This document shows, in pieces, positions 55,172 to 63,975 of a stretch of 64,000 nucleotides of DNA; the first letter of the stretch is position 1, and every line of letters begins with the position of its first letter. The notes beneath the pieces are model-generated. The model searched no databases and was not told the origin of the DNA. It saw only the letters and a program-made list of their open reading frames with translations. The stretch is taken from NCBI RefSeq assembly GCF_026151655.1, contig NZ_JAMQPN010000005.1, positions 186,001-250,000 of the forward strand. Reading direction: 5' to 3'. The position numbers and the translations under genes were made by a program. This DNA comes from Leptospira soteropolitanensis (GTDB lineage Bacteria > Spirochaetota > Leptospiria > Leptospirales > Leptospiraceae).

Positions 55172-55510
55172 ACAAATTTAGACGAAAGCTCCGCTCTTTT
55201 GATGTTTTTCTCTTCCTTGTAGCCTCAAATCCAATCAAACTAATTTGATAATTTTTAGTCTTTTTCTAGTTTATGAATAGACAAATGACGAGTTTTGACA
55301 AGCAATGGCCACAGGGTCTTTCTTATTGAGAACCACTCTCCCCTGAATTTACAGCTTGGACTAATAGTTTCGACTTAAAAACAACGAAGATCTTTTTCCT
55401 TATCAATCGAAAATTATGTGAACGAAGAAAAAAGTTTTTCTGAATCATCCTTTAAAGAAAGCTTCCATTATCAGAAGCACAAATTCAAAACAAGATTCTA
55501 AAGGAACGAC
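55172..55510. other. 339-base intergenic stretch with no supported feature
   Basis: This AT-rich gap separates the divergent DoxX and HAD genes. It holds only an 18-codon frame (55273-55329, plus) without a ribosome site. Promoters for both genes presumably lie here, but no -10/-35 pair stood out. Confidence 0.5.
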
Positions 55511-56101
55511 ATGCACCTCTTACAACAGAAAAAGAATTGGATCTTTGATATGGACGGAACACTCACTATCGCCAAACATGACTTTGATGCTATTAAACGA
55601 GAATTAGAAATTCCTTTTGATACAGACATACTCACTTCTTTGTCCAACTTACCTAAAGAGGAAGCTAAATTAAAACATATCCAATTAGATTCGATTGAAC
55701 TGAAAATTGCAAAGTTATCCACTCCTTCTCCCGGATGTTTTGATTTGTTAAAAGAACTAAATAACCAAACCAATCGTTTAGGCATACTAACAAGAAATAG
55801 TTTCTCCAATTCAATTGAAACCTTGAAGGCAGCTGGTTTAATTCATTTTTTTCAATCCGATTATATCTTTTGTCGAGAACACGCCTTACCAAAACCCAAC
55901 CCGGAAGGAATCTTTCGTTTAATGGAACTTTGGCAAGCCGACCCAAAAGAAACCGTTATGATTGGAGATTACCTTTTTGATTTAGATGCTGGTAAGGCAG
56001 CAGGTGTAGAAACCATTTATATAGATCCAGAAGGAAAATTCCCATTCAGAGAATTCGCAACCCATTGTATTAGAGACTTAGGCGAAATCCTAAATCTCTG
56101 A
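55511..56101 (+). CDS. HAD-superfamily phosphatase (Gph/PGP-like)
   Basis: A 196-residue HAD hydrolase: motif I FDMDGT (nucleophile D13, D15), motif II LTRNS (Thr), motif III K in LPKPNPEG, motif IV GDYLFDLDAG. The cap is a small helical insert between motifs I and II as in phosphoglycolate phosphatases. An AAAGGAACGAC ribosome site precedes the ATG. The substrate is unknown. Confidence 0.9.
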   Translation: MHLLQQKKNWIFDMDGTLTIAKHDFDAIKRELEIPFDTDILTSLSNLPKEEAKLKHIQLDSIELKIAKLSTPSPGCFDLLKELNNQTNRLGILTRNSFSNSIETLKAAGLIHFFQSDYIFCREHALPKPNPEGIFRLMELWQADPKETVMIGDYLFDLDAGKAAGVETIYIDPEGKFPFREFATHCIRDLGEILNL

Positions 56102-56290
56102 ACGATTAAGGCAGCAAAATCATTATAGAAAGTATTTGTAGCATAATCTAGGATATTTTTTCTTCAAATAACCTTACAAAAAAATAAATAATTCAATGTA
56201 TTCTAATGTTCTCAAATTCGAAAAACAGGAAATTGAATAAATAATAAATTGAATGAAATTTATCCATCAACTAATTGTTAATAACAATAG

Positions 56291-57496
56291 ATGGGTATTA
56301 TTAAAATCTGTTCTTATTTATTGTTTACACTTCTTCTAATTTCGTGTAACAATCGGTCTACAAAAGACAACATATCTGCACTCGGCCTTTTGGGGATCCT
56401 TGGAAATCAGACCGACCAAACCCTTGACGATAAATTCCAAACCCTTGACGATAAATTCCAATCCCTAAAATCTACAACTTATTATAGAAAAGATGGGAAC
56501 TTACAATTCCAAGACATATTAATAGAGTATCAATTAAAGAATTTATTAGAAGGTTCTGAAACAATTGAGGCGTATCTAGGTAACCCAAGCGAAATCAGTT
56601 TCGACTTAAAAACAAAAACTATTTCAGGATATTTAAACAGAAAAGAAGATCAATTCCAAACAAACTCAATACTTTTTTCTTTCTCTGATCATACAAAAAA
56701 ATTCAAAATTATCCTTACCTTAAAAAAAGAAGGTAAAATCATTTCTTACCGCGAAATATTATCGACTCCACCGAACCCACCTACTATCCCACCAAATGCT
56801 ATAGCTCTACCTGCAATTACTTATGAAACAAAACGTTCGCTCATTGGCGGTACGGAGTACCAAGTCATTCGAGTAAAATTCCAATTAGGTGCAGACCTCA
56901 GTCAGTTCATTAAACTCGATGCCTATATTGGAAGACCGACTATTATTGCTCTTGCTCCGGACAACTATAATGTAATCAATTATATCTCAGCAACTTATTA
57001 CAATTCATCATCTAATGAATTTTTATTTCTAACTCCTGAGCTGAATTCGTCCTACAAGATTTTTGTTGTTGGTGCTACAACCGATGCAAAAGGAAATCGT
57101 AGCCTTGATACAATTCCCCCACCGCCACCACCTTCCCCATGTCAAGGAAGTGTCAACGCTCCCACCACTATCGGAAACTGTTCTACACATTGTTTGGTTG
57201 TCGATTTAGCTGGTAATCAAATGAGTTACATAGCAAAATCAAATATTGAATCTAATCTGGAATATATTTACTTAGATGCAACCAGTTCCACTCCTAGTGG
57301 CGGCTCAGGTCCAGCTAATTTTTCTTGGACTGAACATGAGTCCCCTATTGGAGCCGGCGAATATCAAACGGAAAATCGAACCTTTGACGTTACTACCTAT
57401 CCGCATGCATGTATGATTATATCATCTTATCTTGTAAAGGATGGACCAAGTGGGTTTTCTGATCATTATATCAACGGAAAAGTAAACGTACCTTAG
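56291..57496 (+). CDS. Hypothetical lipoprotein, 401 aa
   Basis: The signal peptide ends in LLISC (Cys19). Near residue 43 a seven-residue unit QTLDDKF occurs twice in a row. Residues 170-285 look like a beta-sandwich (VIRVKFQLGADLSQFIKLDAY), followed by a Pro-rich linker (PPPPPPS) and a C-terminal domain with several cysteines (CSTHCLV). The family is not recognised. Base composition is AT-rich, as in its surroundings. The 189-base gap upstream has no other visible gene. Confidence 0.7.
   Translation: MGIIKICSYLLFTLLLISCNNRSTKDNISALGLLGILGNQTDQTLDDKFQTLDDKFQSLKSTTYYRKDGNLQFQDILIEYQLKNLLEGSETIEAYLGNPSEISFDLKTKTISGYLNRKEDQFQTNSILFSFSDHTKKFKIILTLKKEGKIISYREILSTPPNPPTIPPNAIALPAITYETKRSLIGGTEYQVIRVKFQLGADLSQFIKLDAYIGRPTIIALAPDNYNVINYISATYYNSSSNEFLFLTPELNSSYKIFVVGATTDAKGNRSLDTIPPPPPPSPCQGSVNAPTTIGNCSTHCLVVDLAGNQMSYIAKSNIESNLEYIYLDATSSTPSGGSGPANFSWTEHESPIGAGEYQTENRTFDVTTYPHACMIISSYLVKDGPSGFSDHYINGKVNVP
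56420..56461 (+). repeat. Perfect 21-bp tandem duplication
   Basis: The unit ACCCTTGACGATAAATTCCA plus A occurs twice with no gap (56420-56440 and 56441-56461), adding seven codons in frame to the lipoprotein. Copies are identical, so the expansion is recent or maintained. Confidence 0.9.
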
Positions 57497-57518
57497 TTTG
57501 ATTTAGAAAACGATAAAT

Positions 57519-58460
57519 CTAAATATGAATGGAATTTTCGTTTAAAATAGGAAATTTAATTTCGATATTCATTCCATTCTCATTTTCTATTTTAATGGTT
57601 CCCCTAAGTTGTTTCACAAGATTTTTTACAAGTGTTAATCCCATTCCTTTTACTTCCATCTCCACATTTTCTGTTCCACCACCATTGTCTTTTACGATAA
57701 GTAAAAATTGATCCGCAATTCTACCCAAACTTACCTCAATTTTACCTTCGTTACGATTCATAAAAGCATGACGAAATGAATTAGACACTAATTCATTCAA
57801 TATTAGTCCCATAGGAATGGCACGATCTAAGTCCATCTCCAAACCTTCCTCAATCAATTCATGTAATTCGATATTGCTTTTTTCGTTTATATAGGTGACT
57901 TTTAGATTTCCCAATATCGAATTAAAGATCAGATTCAAGTCCACATAAAGTAGATTTGGTGATTCGTAAATAATTTTATGAACAGAGGCAATCGCCATAA
58001 TTCTATTTTGTATCAATCCTAACGAAGTAGTTAATTTGATATCATTCTCAGACTCTACCTGCATAGCCAAAAGCCCAGAAATAATTTGAAGATTATTATT
58101 GACTCTATGATGGATTTCTGTAAGTAACTTTGATTTTAATTTTAGATCTGACTTAATTTGTCTCTCTTGTTCGTTTCTTTTGGATTGTTCCTTCTTTAGC
58201 GAATGGACGTATAAAAAAATTAAAAAAAACATTGCATAAAGGTCTTTAAAAAAACCTTCATAGTCATCAAAATAATCAATCGAATATCCATGTTCAAATA
58301 CATTCGAAACGCTCACATAACATGGAATAATAGCTAGAATCAAAACGAATGAACCTTCCCCTCTGTAACTAGGTTGCTCAATTAGTCTTCTAATAATAAT
58401 GTAAATGGCAATTATATAAACGGATAAAGAGGAAAGATTTAGTAGAGATATAAAATTCAT
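57519..58460 (-). CDS. Membrane histidine kinase, HisKA_2 type
   Basis: A 313-residue kinase. Three membrane helices fill residues 10-88; then a coiled linker, the HisKA_2 box TEIHHRVNNNLQ (114-125) and a HATPase domain with N-box LILNELVSNSFRHAF and G-box KGMGLTLVKNL. It has no extracytoplasmic sensor of size, so signals may come through the membrane or the partner encoded just upstream, with which it forms a two-gene operon (10-base gap). Confidence 0.87.
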   Translation of the reverse strand: MNFISLLNLSSLSVYIIAIYIIIRRLIEQPSYRGEGSFVLILAIIPCYVSVSNVFEHGYSIDYFDDYEGFFKDLYAMFFLIFLYVHSLKKEQSKRNEQERQIKSDLKLKSKLLTEIHHRVNNNLQIISGLLAMQVESENDIKLTTSLGLIQNRIMAIASVHKIIYESPNLLYVDLNLIFNSILGNLKVTYINEKSNIELHELIEEGLEMDLDRAIPMGLILNELVSNSFRHAFMNRNEGKIEVSLGRIADQFLLIVKDNGGGTENVEMEVKGMGLTLVKNLVKQLRGTIKIENENGMNIEIKFPILNENSIHI

Positions 58461-58470
58461 ATTAGTGGTC

Positions 58471-58728
58471 CTAAACCAAAATTTCTTTTTTTAAACTTAC
58501 TAAAAAAAGGATGGAAGCTAAAAAATAAAACGAATGTTCGAGAAGATTAAAAAAATCATGAAACCAAAAACCCTCGACAACAGTAAAAATATTACTTAAC
58601 CAAATACATGAAAAACCAAAGATCAAAAAGTAAAATTTAGGGATCAATCCGGAAGTAAGTAACCGTAGAGTAATGAGTAACCCTACGCTATCAAAAATAA
58701 GATTTAAGACTTCACTTACTTGATACAT
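58471..58728 (-). CDS. Small three-helix membrane protein, kinase partner
   Basis: An 85-residue, strongly hydrophobic protein with three likely membrane helices (about 8-28, 31-50, 60-81). It directly precedes the kinase gene on the same strand. Its helices resemble the membrane part of the kinase in length and spacing, so it could be a sensor subunit or the split-off N-terminal part of a longer membrane domain. No family recognised. Confidence 0.6.
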   Translation of the reverse strand: MYQVSEVLNLIFDSVGLLITLRLLTSGLIPKFYFLIFGFSCIWLSNIFTVVEGFWFHDFFNLLEHSFYFLASILFLVSLKKEILV

Positions 58729-58943
58729 AATTTACCGCGGCCACGTTGCCTGTACATTAACCTAGAGGACAAACTATAACAGACTTTTGTTTATGGTAAA
58801 GTGATAATTTTAGTGAAAAAGGAACATAAATATCCGTCGCAAGTCCCCTAAGAGAAGTTCAAAAAAAATGATAAAAGCAATTAAACTTAGTAAAAGAACT
58901 AAAATGCCAGATTTTACTTAGCTAATCATCTTTGCAAAAGGAA

Positions 58944-59930
58944 TTAATCTAAATCTATGAGTTTCATTTTTGCCAACCTTAATACATCTGTCAAAAATTT
59001 TCGATGACTAATGATTAACTCTTGTTTTGATTCACGTGCAGGATTAAAAATTCCTCGTTTTCGAAAAACTTTCCAAGGATCAATTTGAATATCGGACCAT
59101 GTACCAATTTCTAATGTTAAGGGAAGAAACCTTGAACTATTCGGATTGGCACTCCCCTTTGCCTTTTGGTATTCATTATACAAACGATCCCATAGATCAC
59201 CGTGTGTCGTATATGTTTCGCTTTGCGGGCCAAATTTATAAAGAATATGATTATACTTAGTGGTTAAATGATTTGCAATTTTTTGAAACAAAGACTCATC
59301 GACACATTGTTCATGGGTACTTGCATATGGCCACCAGACATGATCAATGGCACCAAATCCAGAATGGATATCAACAACGGGAATCATTAAGTTCTCAGCT
59401 GGGAATAGGTATTCTGCATAAAACCTGTCCAATACCTTGGATTCAGCTTGTAGAACATTTCCTCTATAATAAGGAAAAAAATTAGAAATTTTGTGACCGC
59501 CAAAAAAGAAAGGAGCCTTCACAGCCTCCACACCAGAGTTTCTCATTAAATCCACTCCACCAGGATTTGACCTACGTTTCATGGCAACACCACCCGGATT
59601 TAGAATGGGAATACAAACAATTCCAAGTTCACCAGATTTGATTTCTTGATACAGTTCGGAAGTTTTGCGTGCAAACAAATCATCCAAAAAATCTAACAAT
59701 ACTCTGATTCCTATCGTTTCTAAGCCATGAACACCTGCAACCAAACCAGCTACATTACGTTTGATTGCCTTTTCTTTTCCAATCTCTAAGACATAAATTG
59801 GAAATCGAAAACCGTCTGCAGTTTTTGTGGAAAATCCAAACTGTTTGAATCGAACTAATTTACCACCTAACTTAACTATCCTGAGTATTCTATTTTCGTA
59901 TCGATTAAGGCGTTTCATTCCTCTAAGCAT
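58944..59930 (-). CDS. M14-family zinc carboxypeptidase-like protein
   Basis: A 328-residue metallopeptidase fold. Zinc ligands H68 and E71 (GVHGLET) and H189 (VDIHSGFG) and the catalytic Glu274 (LTLEIGTW) are visible, as is the substrate-binding loop NPGGVAMKRRSNPGGVDLMRN. No signal peptide, so it acts in the cytoplasm; the closest relatives by eye are M14 members that process peptidoglycan peptides or deacylate amino acids. The 215 bases upstream (58729-58943) hold nothing supportable. Confidence 0.85.
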   Translation of the reverse strand: MLRGMKRLNRYENRILRIVKLGGKLVRFKQFGFSTKTADGFRFPIYVLEIGKEKAIKRNVAGLVAGVHGLETIGIRVLLDFLDDLFARKTSELYQEIKSGELGIVCIPILNPGGVAMKRRSNPGGVDLMRNSGVEAVKAPFFFGGHKISNFFPYYRGNVLQAESKVLDRFYAEYLFPAENLMIPVVDIHSGFGAIDHVWWPYASTHEQCVDESLFQKIANHLTTKYNHILYKFGPQSETYTTHGDLWDRLYNEYQKAKGSANPNSSRFLPLTLEIGTWSDIQIDPWKVFRKRGIFNPARESKQELIISHRKFLTDVLRLAKMKLIDLD

Positions 59931-60176
59931 TAATATTAACCTAAGAACCTTTCGTTATATCACTAACAATCACGGATCTAAGATGATCCATAGCCGATAG
60001 AACTCATGGTCTCAAACTGAATCCTTTTAGAGAAATTCTATTTAACAAAGTTATATGACAATTTGATTACAAAAACAGGTAAAAAGAAACGGACAAGACT
60101 GGTAAAAAAAATATTAAAGAAGTGTCTTACACAAATTTCATTTACGAAAGAATAGAAATTTTTTCAACATGAATCA

Positions 60177-61136
60177 ATGAGTCCTTCTACACCCAAAACT
60201 AAACAAAAAAAATACAAAGAAGATTTTATCACAACCAAAGGTGTCAAAATTCATTTAGGGATTTGGCCTGGACGCGGGCAAACGATTATTTGCCTACATG
60301 GATTATCCGGAAATCTCTACTCAATGAAACCTCTAGCGGAAAGATTATACCGCAAAGGATACAAAGTTATCTCCTATGATTTAAGAGGCAGAGGGCAATC
60401 TGACAAACCAAAATCGGGTTATGGGTTCCAAAATCATATCGAAGATTTAAAAGGTATCATCACTCATTACAAAATCAAAAATCCCATTTTCTTTGCTCAT
60501 TCTTTTGGTTGTATGATAGCTCTTCGTTTTGCAATCCGATATCCCAATGAAGTAAAAGCGATGATCCTAATGGATGGAGGAGGGTTACTTTCCGTACAAA
60601 AAAGACTTCAAGTCCTAAAGGTACTACAACAATCATTCGAAAGATTAGATGTCATCTATCCAAACATTTCCGAATACTTAAACTTAGTAAAAAACTCACC
60701 TTTAGTACCGAACTGGACAAAAGTGATCGAAGAATACTTCCGACTGGAACTAGAAAAAACAAACAATGGTTATGTATGCCATATGCCTAGATATGTGATG
60801 GAAGAAGAACTCAAAGAAATGGGTGGATCTATGCACAAAAAAAACATTATCAAATACTTACTAAAAAACCCCAAAAAAGTGATTTCGAAAATGATCGAAA
60901 ACAAAAAATTAGAATTCGAGAAAATACAAACACCAACCTTAATCCTACGAGCCACAGAAATGAACCTATTTCCAAAGGATGATTTATTACCCAAAACTTC
61001 CTTTCAATCTATGTTGCAGCGAATTCCATTTGCAAGAGGAGAGGAAATCAAAACAAATCACTATGGCATTCTTTTTGAAGAATTAAATGAAAGAGACAAA
61101 GCGATTGATCTTTTTTTGAAGAATTTAAAAAAATAG
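60177..61136 (+). CDS. Alpha/beta hydrolase
   Basis: A 319-residue hydrolase: oxyanion region ICLHGLSGN, the YDLRGRGQSDKP loop, nucleophile elbow FAHSFGC, and a C-terminal His in TNHYGILF; the acid is probably the Glu/Asp near LILRATEMN. The lid domain is large and basic. The ATG overlaps the stop of a 3-codon frame (ATGAATCAATGA). Substrate unknown. The 246-base gap upstream shows no feature. Confidence 0.85.
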   Translation: MSPSTPKTKQKKYKEDFITTKGVKIHLGIWPGRGQTIICLHGLSGNLYSMKPLAERLYRKGYKVISYDLRGRGQSDKPKSGYGFQNHIEDLKGIITHYKIKNPIFFAHSFGCMIALRFAIRYPNEVKAMILMDGGGLLSVQKRLQVLKVLQQSFERLDVIYPNISEYLNLVKNSPLVPNWTKVIEEYFRLELEKTNNGYVCHMPRYVMEEELKEMGGSMHKKNIIKYLLKNPKKVISKMIENKKLEFEKIQTPTLILRATEMNLFPKDDLLPKTSFQSMLQRIPFARGEEIKTNHYGILFEELNERDKAIDLFLKNLKK

Positions 61137-61248
61137 ATTATTAAACATATTAGAAGCTGAAGATTCATTTGCCTTTGAAATCATGATAAAATTTTATAAA
61201 GATAAAATAGATAGTATAAAAAATCCAGTATAATTTCATTTATCAAAA

Positions 61249-61887
61249 ATGCCGACTAAGACTCCTCCTGAAAAAGAAAGATGTTCCTGGTGTCTCAAAT
61301 TTGAGCAATACGTAAAGTATCATGATGAAGAATGGGGTGTTCCAGTTCATGATGACCAAACCCACTTCGAATTTTTAATCCTAGAAGGCGCACAAGCAGG
61401 ACTTAGTTGGTCGACCATCTTAAAAAAAAGAGAAGGTTATAAAAAAGTTTTCGCAAACTTTGACCCAAACAAAGTTTCAAAATTCAACGATAAAAAAATA
61501 GAAACAATCCTTCTCAATCCTGCCATTGTCCGAAATCGCTTAAAAGTATATGCAGCGGTAAACAACGCAAAACGGTTTTTAGAAATCCAAAAAGAATTTG
61601 GTTCTTTTGATTTTTATATTTGGAGTTTTGTAAATCACAATCCAATTCAAAATAAATGGAAAAACCTAAGGGAAGTTCCCGCAACAACCAAAGAGTCTGA
61701 TGCGTTGAGTAAAGATTTAATCAAACGTGGATTTAAGTTTGTTGGAAGCACTGTAATCTATGCGCATATGCAAGCTTGTGGACTTGTCAATGATCATATC
61801 AAAGATTGTTTTCGTTATAAAGAGATTAATTTTTTGTCTTCACAACAAAAAAACAATCCTTATAATACCGATCAAAACTCTGAGTGA
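61249..61887 (+). CDS. tag: DNA-3-methyladenine glycosylase I
   Basis: Removes 3-methyladenine from alkylated DNA. The 212 residues match Tag: RCSWC (C12 as zinc ligand), YHDEEWGVPVHDD (H25), the EGAQAGLSWSTILKKRE helix-hairpin region and the C-terminal zinc part YAHMQACGLVNDHIKDCF, whose His and Cys complete the site. Sequence length and order are typical. Confidence 0.93.
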   Translation: MPTKTPPEKERCSWCLKFEQYVKYHDEEWGVPVHDDQTHFEFLILEGAQAGLSWSTILKKREGYKKVFANFDPNKVSKFNDKKIETILLNPAIVRNRLKVYAAVNNAKRFLEIQKEFGSFDFYIWSFVNHNPIQNKWKNLREVPATTKESDALSKDLIKRGFKFVGSTVIYAHMQACGLVNDHIKDCFRYKEINFLSSQQKNNPYNTDQNSE

Positions 61888-61896
61888 ATTTTCAAA

Positions 61897-61946
61897 TGAT
61901 AATTGAAGAGTTGTATAAATCTTTTAAAGCAACTCTTCAATTATCA
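61897..61946. terminator. Bidirectional terminator hairpin after tag
   Basis: A perfect 17-bp stem TGATAATTGAAGAGTTG (61897-61913) and CAACTCTTCAATTATCA (61930-61946) with a 16-base loop, followed by A/T-rich sequence on both sides. It separates tag from the convergent gene at 61977. Confidence 0.8.
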
Positions 61947-61976
61947 AAAACAATTTAGAAATATTCAAATTTCAAA

Positions 61977-62363
61977 CTACTTCTTCTCCGCCACTACCAC
62001 TGCCTTAATCAATTTCCACTCTCCACCTTCAAAATAAAGGATGTACATTGATCGGAATTTCATTACATGACTCTCTAAATCAACTTTTACAAAACCAAAC
62101 TGATCTATAAAATCTATCGAATGAATCAGAACCGCTCTTTCTACACCTCCGATTTTTCCTTCTTTTAATGATTGAATATAATTCGCTTTATTCGAACTAA
62201 ATACCTGATCATTTCCTTTAATATAAACACTATCTGAATAATCGGAATGAAACTTCGATTCAATCTCGGAAACATTCCTTCCATCAATATTTTTCATAAT
62301 AAAGAGAAACTCTTTTCTTAACGATTCCTCATCCTTTCCTACAACGACTTCATTTGTGATCAT
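61977..62363 (-). CDS. NTF2/SnoaL-like protein under MarR-type control
   Basis: A 128-residue protein. I set the start at the ATG at 62363, as AGGAGG lies 6 bases upstream; the longer frame to 62408 would add a hydrophobic stretch. The pattern LRKEFLFIMKNIDGRN, SDYSDSVYIKG, FVKVDLESHVMKFRSMYILYFEGGEWKLIKAVV is that of NTF2-like (lumazine-binding type) domains. Function unknown. A MarR operator lies about 53 bases upstream with a TATAAT box at its edge. Confidence 0.8.
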   Translation of the reverse strand: MITNEVVVGKDEESLRKEFLFIMKNIDGRNVSEIESKFHSDYSDSVYIKGNDQVFSSNKANYIQSLKEGKIGGVERAVLIHSIDFIDQFGFVKVDLESHVMKFRSMYILYFEGGEWKLIKAVVVAEKK

Positions 62364-62415
62364 AAATCCTCCTAAAATCACTAAAATTCCAAACACACTC
62401 GCACTCAAATCCGAT

Positions 62416-62445
62416 TATATATTGTTGCTATAGCAACAATATATA
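62416..62445. promoter_or_regulatory. MarR-type palindromic operator, copy 1
   Basis: A 30-bp perfect palindrome with core ATTGTTGCTATAGCAACAAT (62421-62440), extended by 5 pairs on each side. On the minus strand the TATAAT at 62419-62414 overlaps its edge, so binding would block the promoter of the NTF2-like gene. Its core is identical to the copy at 62893. Confidence 0.88.
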
Positions 62446-62454
62446 CAAAAAAAA

Positions 62455-62892
62455 TCAATCTATCGACTCCTCATAAATTTGATCAATAATCCTTTTAAAG
62501 GTTTTAAAGTCTTGCGACGATAGTTTTTTAAACATTCGTTTACGCTCTTCCGTAACAACAGCAACCATCAATTGATAAATTTCAGAACCTTTCTTTGTAG
62601 GATAAACCTGATTTTTACGACCATCCTCAGGGTTTGACTGAATTTTAATCCACCCCTTTTCTTCCATATTTCGCAAGGCCCTTGCCATCGAAGGTCTATC
62701 ATCAAAATCTCTACCTAAATCCGATTGGCTACATCCCGGTTGTTTCATCAAACGAACCAATACAAACCACTGCTCAGGATATAAATCCAACCCGTTGGCA
62801 GAAGCTAACCGCATGAACTGACGCCTTAACGCTCTTACGGTTCGATAAATTAAATATGCGTATGAGTTTTCTAAATCAAAAGGTTCGTTCAT
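62455..62892 (-). CDS. MarR-family transcriptional regulator
   Basis: A 145-residue winged-helix repressor: dimer helix SYAYLIYRTVRALRR, recognition part CSQSDLGRDFDDRPSMARALRNMEEKGW and the wing NPEDGRKNQVYPTKKG. The ATG at 62892 is preferred; the longer frame to 62919 would encode the operator palindrome itself. A -35 TTGACT (62935-62930) and -10 TATTGT (62913-62908) imply a transcript start near 62901 with a leader of only about 9 bases. The operator overlaps the -10 and the start codon, so it should repress its own gene and the NTF2-like gene. Confidence 0.9.
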   Translation of the reverse strand: MNEPFDLENSYAYLIYRTVRALRRQFMRLASANGLDLYPEQWFVLVRLMKQPGCSQSDLGRDFDDRPSMARALRNMEEKGWIKIQSNPEDGRKNQVYPTKKGSEIYQLMVAVVTEERKRMFKKLSSQDFKTFKRIIDQIYEESID

Positions 62893-62914
62893 ATTGTTGC
62901 TATAGCAACAATAT
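62891..62914. promoter_or_regulatory. MarR-type palindromic operator, copy 2
   Basis: A 24-bp perfect palindrome with the same 20-bp core as copy 1 (62893-62912). It overlaps the -10 region and start codon of the marR gene, the arrangement expected for autorepression. Confidence 0.88.
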
Positions 62915-63045
62915 TGCATGTGATTATTAAGTCAAGTAAAATGCAAGTATTTTGTAACTGCCCTAAGCATTGGACAATCTATCTTGACACCAAATCCTTA
63001 TTATTTATAGTCTAAAGTTTTTGCACAAACAAAAAGGAGTATAAA

Positions 63046-63462
63046 ATGAATAGAAAAAATAAACTTTGTATCACCCATTTTGACTATAACCGAATAAAAC
63101 TAATGATTTCGGATTATACCAAAAGAAACAAAATGGATCCAAACATAAAAGACCTACTCGGTGAAATTGAAAGAGCGCAAAAAGTGGACTCACATGTTAT
63201 TCCACCGAACTTTGTAACAATGAATTCGGTGATTGAGCTAAAAAATTTAAACGAGTTGGAATTCCAAGAATTTAGATTAGTTTTCCCCGAAGAAGCGAAC
63301 ACAGATGAAAATAAAATTTCTGTTTTAGCACCTATTGGAACTGCAATCCTTGGTTACAAGATTGGGGACGTGATTCAATGGAAAATTCCAAGTGGCGTAA
63401 ATCAGTTCCAAATCACAAATATCAAATACCAACCAGAAGCTAACGGTGATTACCATCTGTAG
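63046..63462 (+). CDS. Rnk/GreA-family protein
   Basis: A 138-residue protein with a short N-terminal coiled coil (IKDLLGEIERAQKVDS) and a GreA/GreB C-terminal-like domain (VTMNSVIELKN, FRLVFPEEAN, KISVLAPIGTAILGYKIGDVIQWKIP). This is the Rnk layout, proteins that bind RNA polymerase near the secondary channel but have too short a coiled coil for transcript cleavage. An AAAGGAG ribosome site precedes the ATG. Confidence 0.9.
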   Translation: MNRKNKLCITHFDYNRIKLMISDYTKRNKMDPNIKDLLGEIERAQKVDSHVIPPNFVTMNSVIELKNLNELEFQEFRLVFPEEANTDENKISVLAPIGTAILGYKIGDVIQWKIPSGVNQFQITNIKYQPEANGDYHL

Positions 63463-63525
63463 TTAAAATTAATTACAAATTTCACTTTTCCGTTTGGCGT
63501 TCCCCATTCAATTTTCTATGGTAAT

Positions 63526-63600
63526 CCCTTAAAATAAGGGGCGGGCTCCTTCGGGGTCCGCGTTCGCTCCCGTCTGCCTTCGGCAGACCAAGCCCTACGG
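63526..63600. repeat. GC-rich REP-like intergenic element
   Basis: Two hairpins in a strongly GC-rich block inside AT-rich DNA: CCCTTA-AAA-TAAGGG (63526-63540) and GTCTGC-CTTCG-GCAGAC (63572-63588), joined by a segment with a second TTCG turn (CTCCTTCGGGG). It lies between the convergent Rnk-like and Cys-rich genes. The composition and TTCG loops suggest a dispersed repeat or a strong terminator; only one copy is in this window. Confidence 0.5.
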
Positions 63601-63615
63601 ATCCACTAACGCGAG

Positions 63616-63975
63616 TCATATTTCGTTGAGTATAACTTTACATTGATTAGAGATTTTCTTTTCATTTTCGAACAGACACTTTAAGATACGACCACCACCA
63701 GGAATGACCCAACGACAATATTCACTCACATCCTCTTTGCAAAAATTTTGTGACCGATTCTTCATCGATTCCGAAAGTGCGTTTTGGCCTGCATCACAAA
63801 CATCTGAAAGATTTTTTCCACGTTCTTTCAAACATTGCAAAACGCTCGCTTTCGTAAGTTTGATTCCTTGACAGTAGGTTACTATTTCTTGTTTGCAAAC
63901 ATCATAAATTGATTTAGTTTCTGCAAATAGAGTAAAGCTAAAAAGGAAAATAAGCAAAATTGAGTATAGTTTCAT
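63616..63975 (-). CDS. Exported Cys-rich repeat protein (FGFR/GLG1-type repeats)
   Basis: A 119-residue protein with a signal peptide (1-18, ending LFA). The mature part has two copies of a four-cysteine unit with identical spacing: C27-C35-C48-C60 and C79-C87-C100-C112 (intervals 8, 13, 12). The pattern C-x7-C-x12-C-x11-C with VLQCL and ILKCL matches the Cys_rich_FGFR repeat known from eukaryotic GLG1 and from bacterial exported proteins. Disulfide-linked folding in the periplasm is likely; function unknown. Confidence 0.85.
   Translation of the reverse strand: MKLYSILLIFLFSFTLFAETKSIYDVCKQEIVTYCQGIKLTKASVLQCLKERGKNLSDVCDAGQNALSESMKNRSQNFCKEDVSEYCRWVIPGGGRILKCLFENEKKISNQCKVILNEI

Noticed and set aside
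55273..55329. 18-codon frame in the DoxX/HAD gap
   Set aside because: No ribosome site, no recognisable product.
60169..60180. 3-codon upstream frame overlapping the hydrolase start
   Set aside because: Could couple translation but is too short to distinguish from chance.
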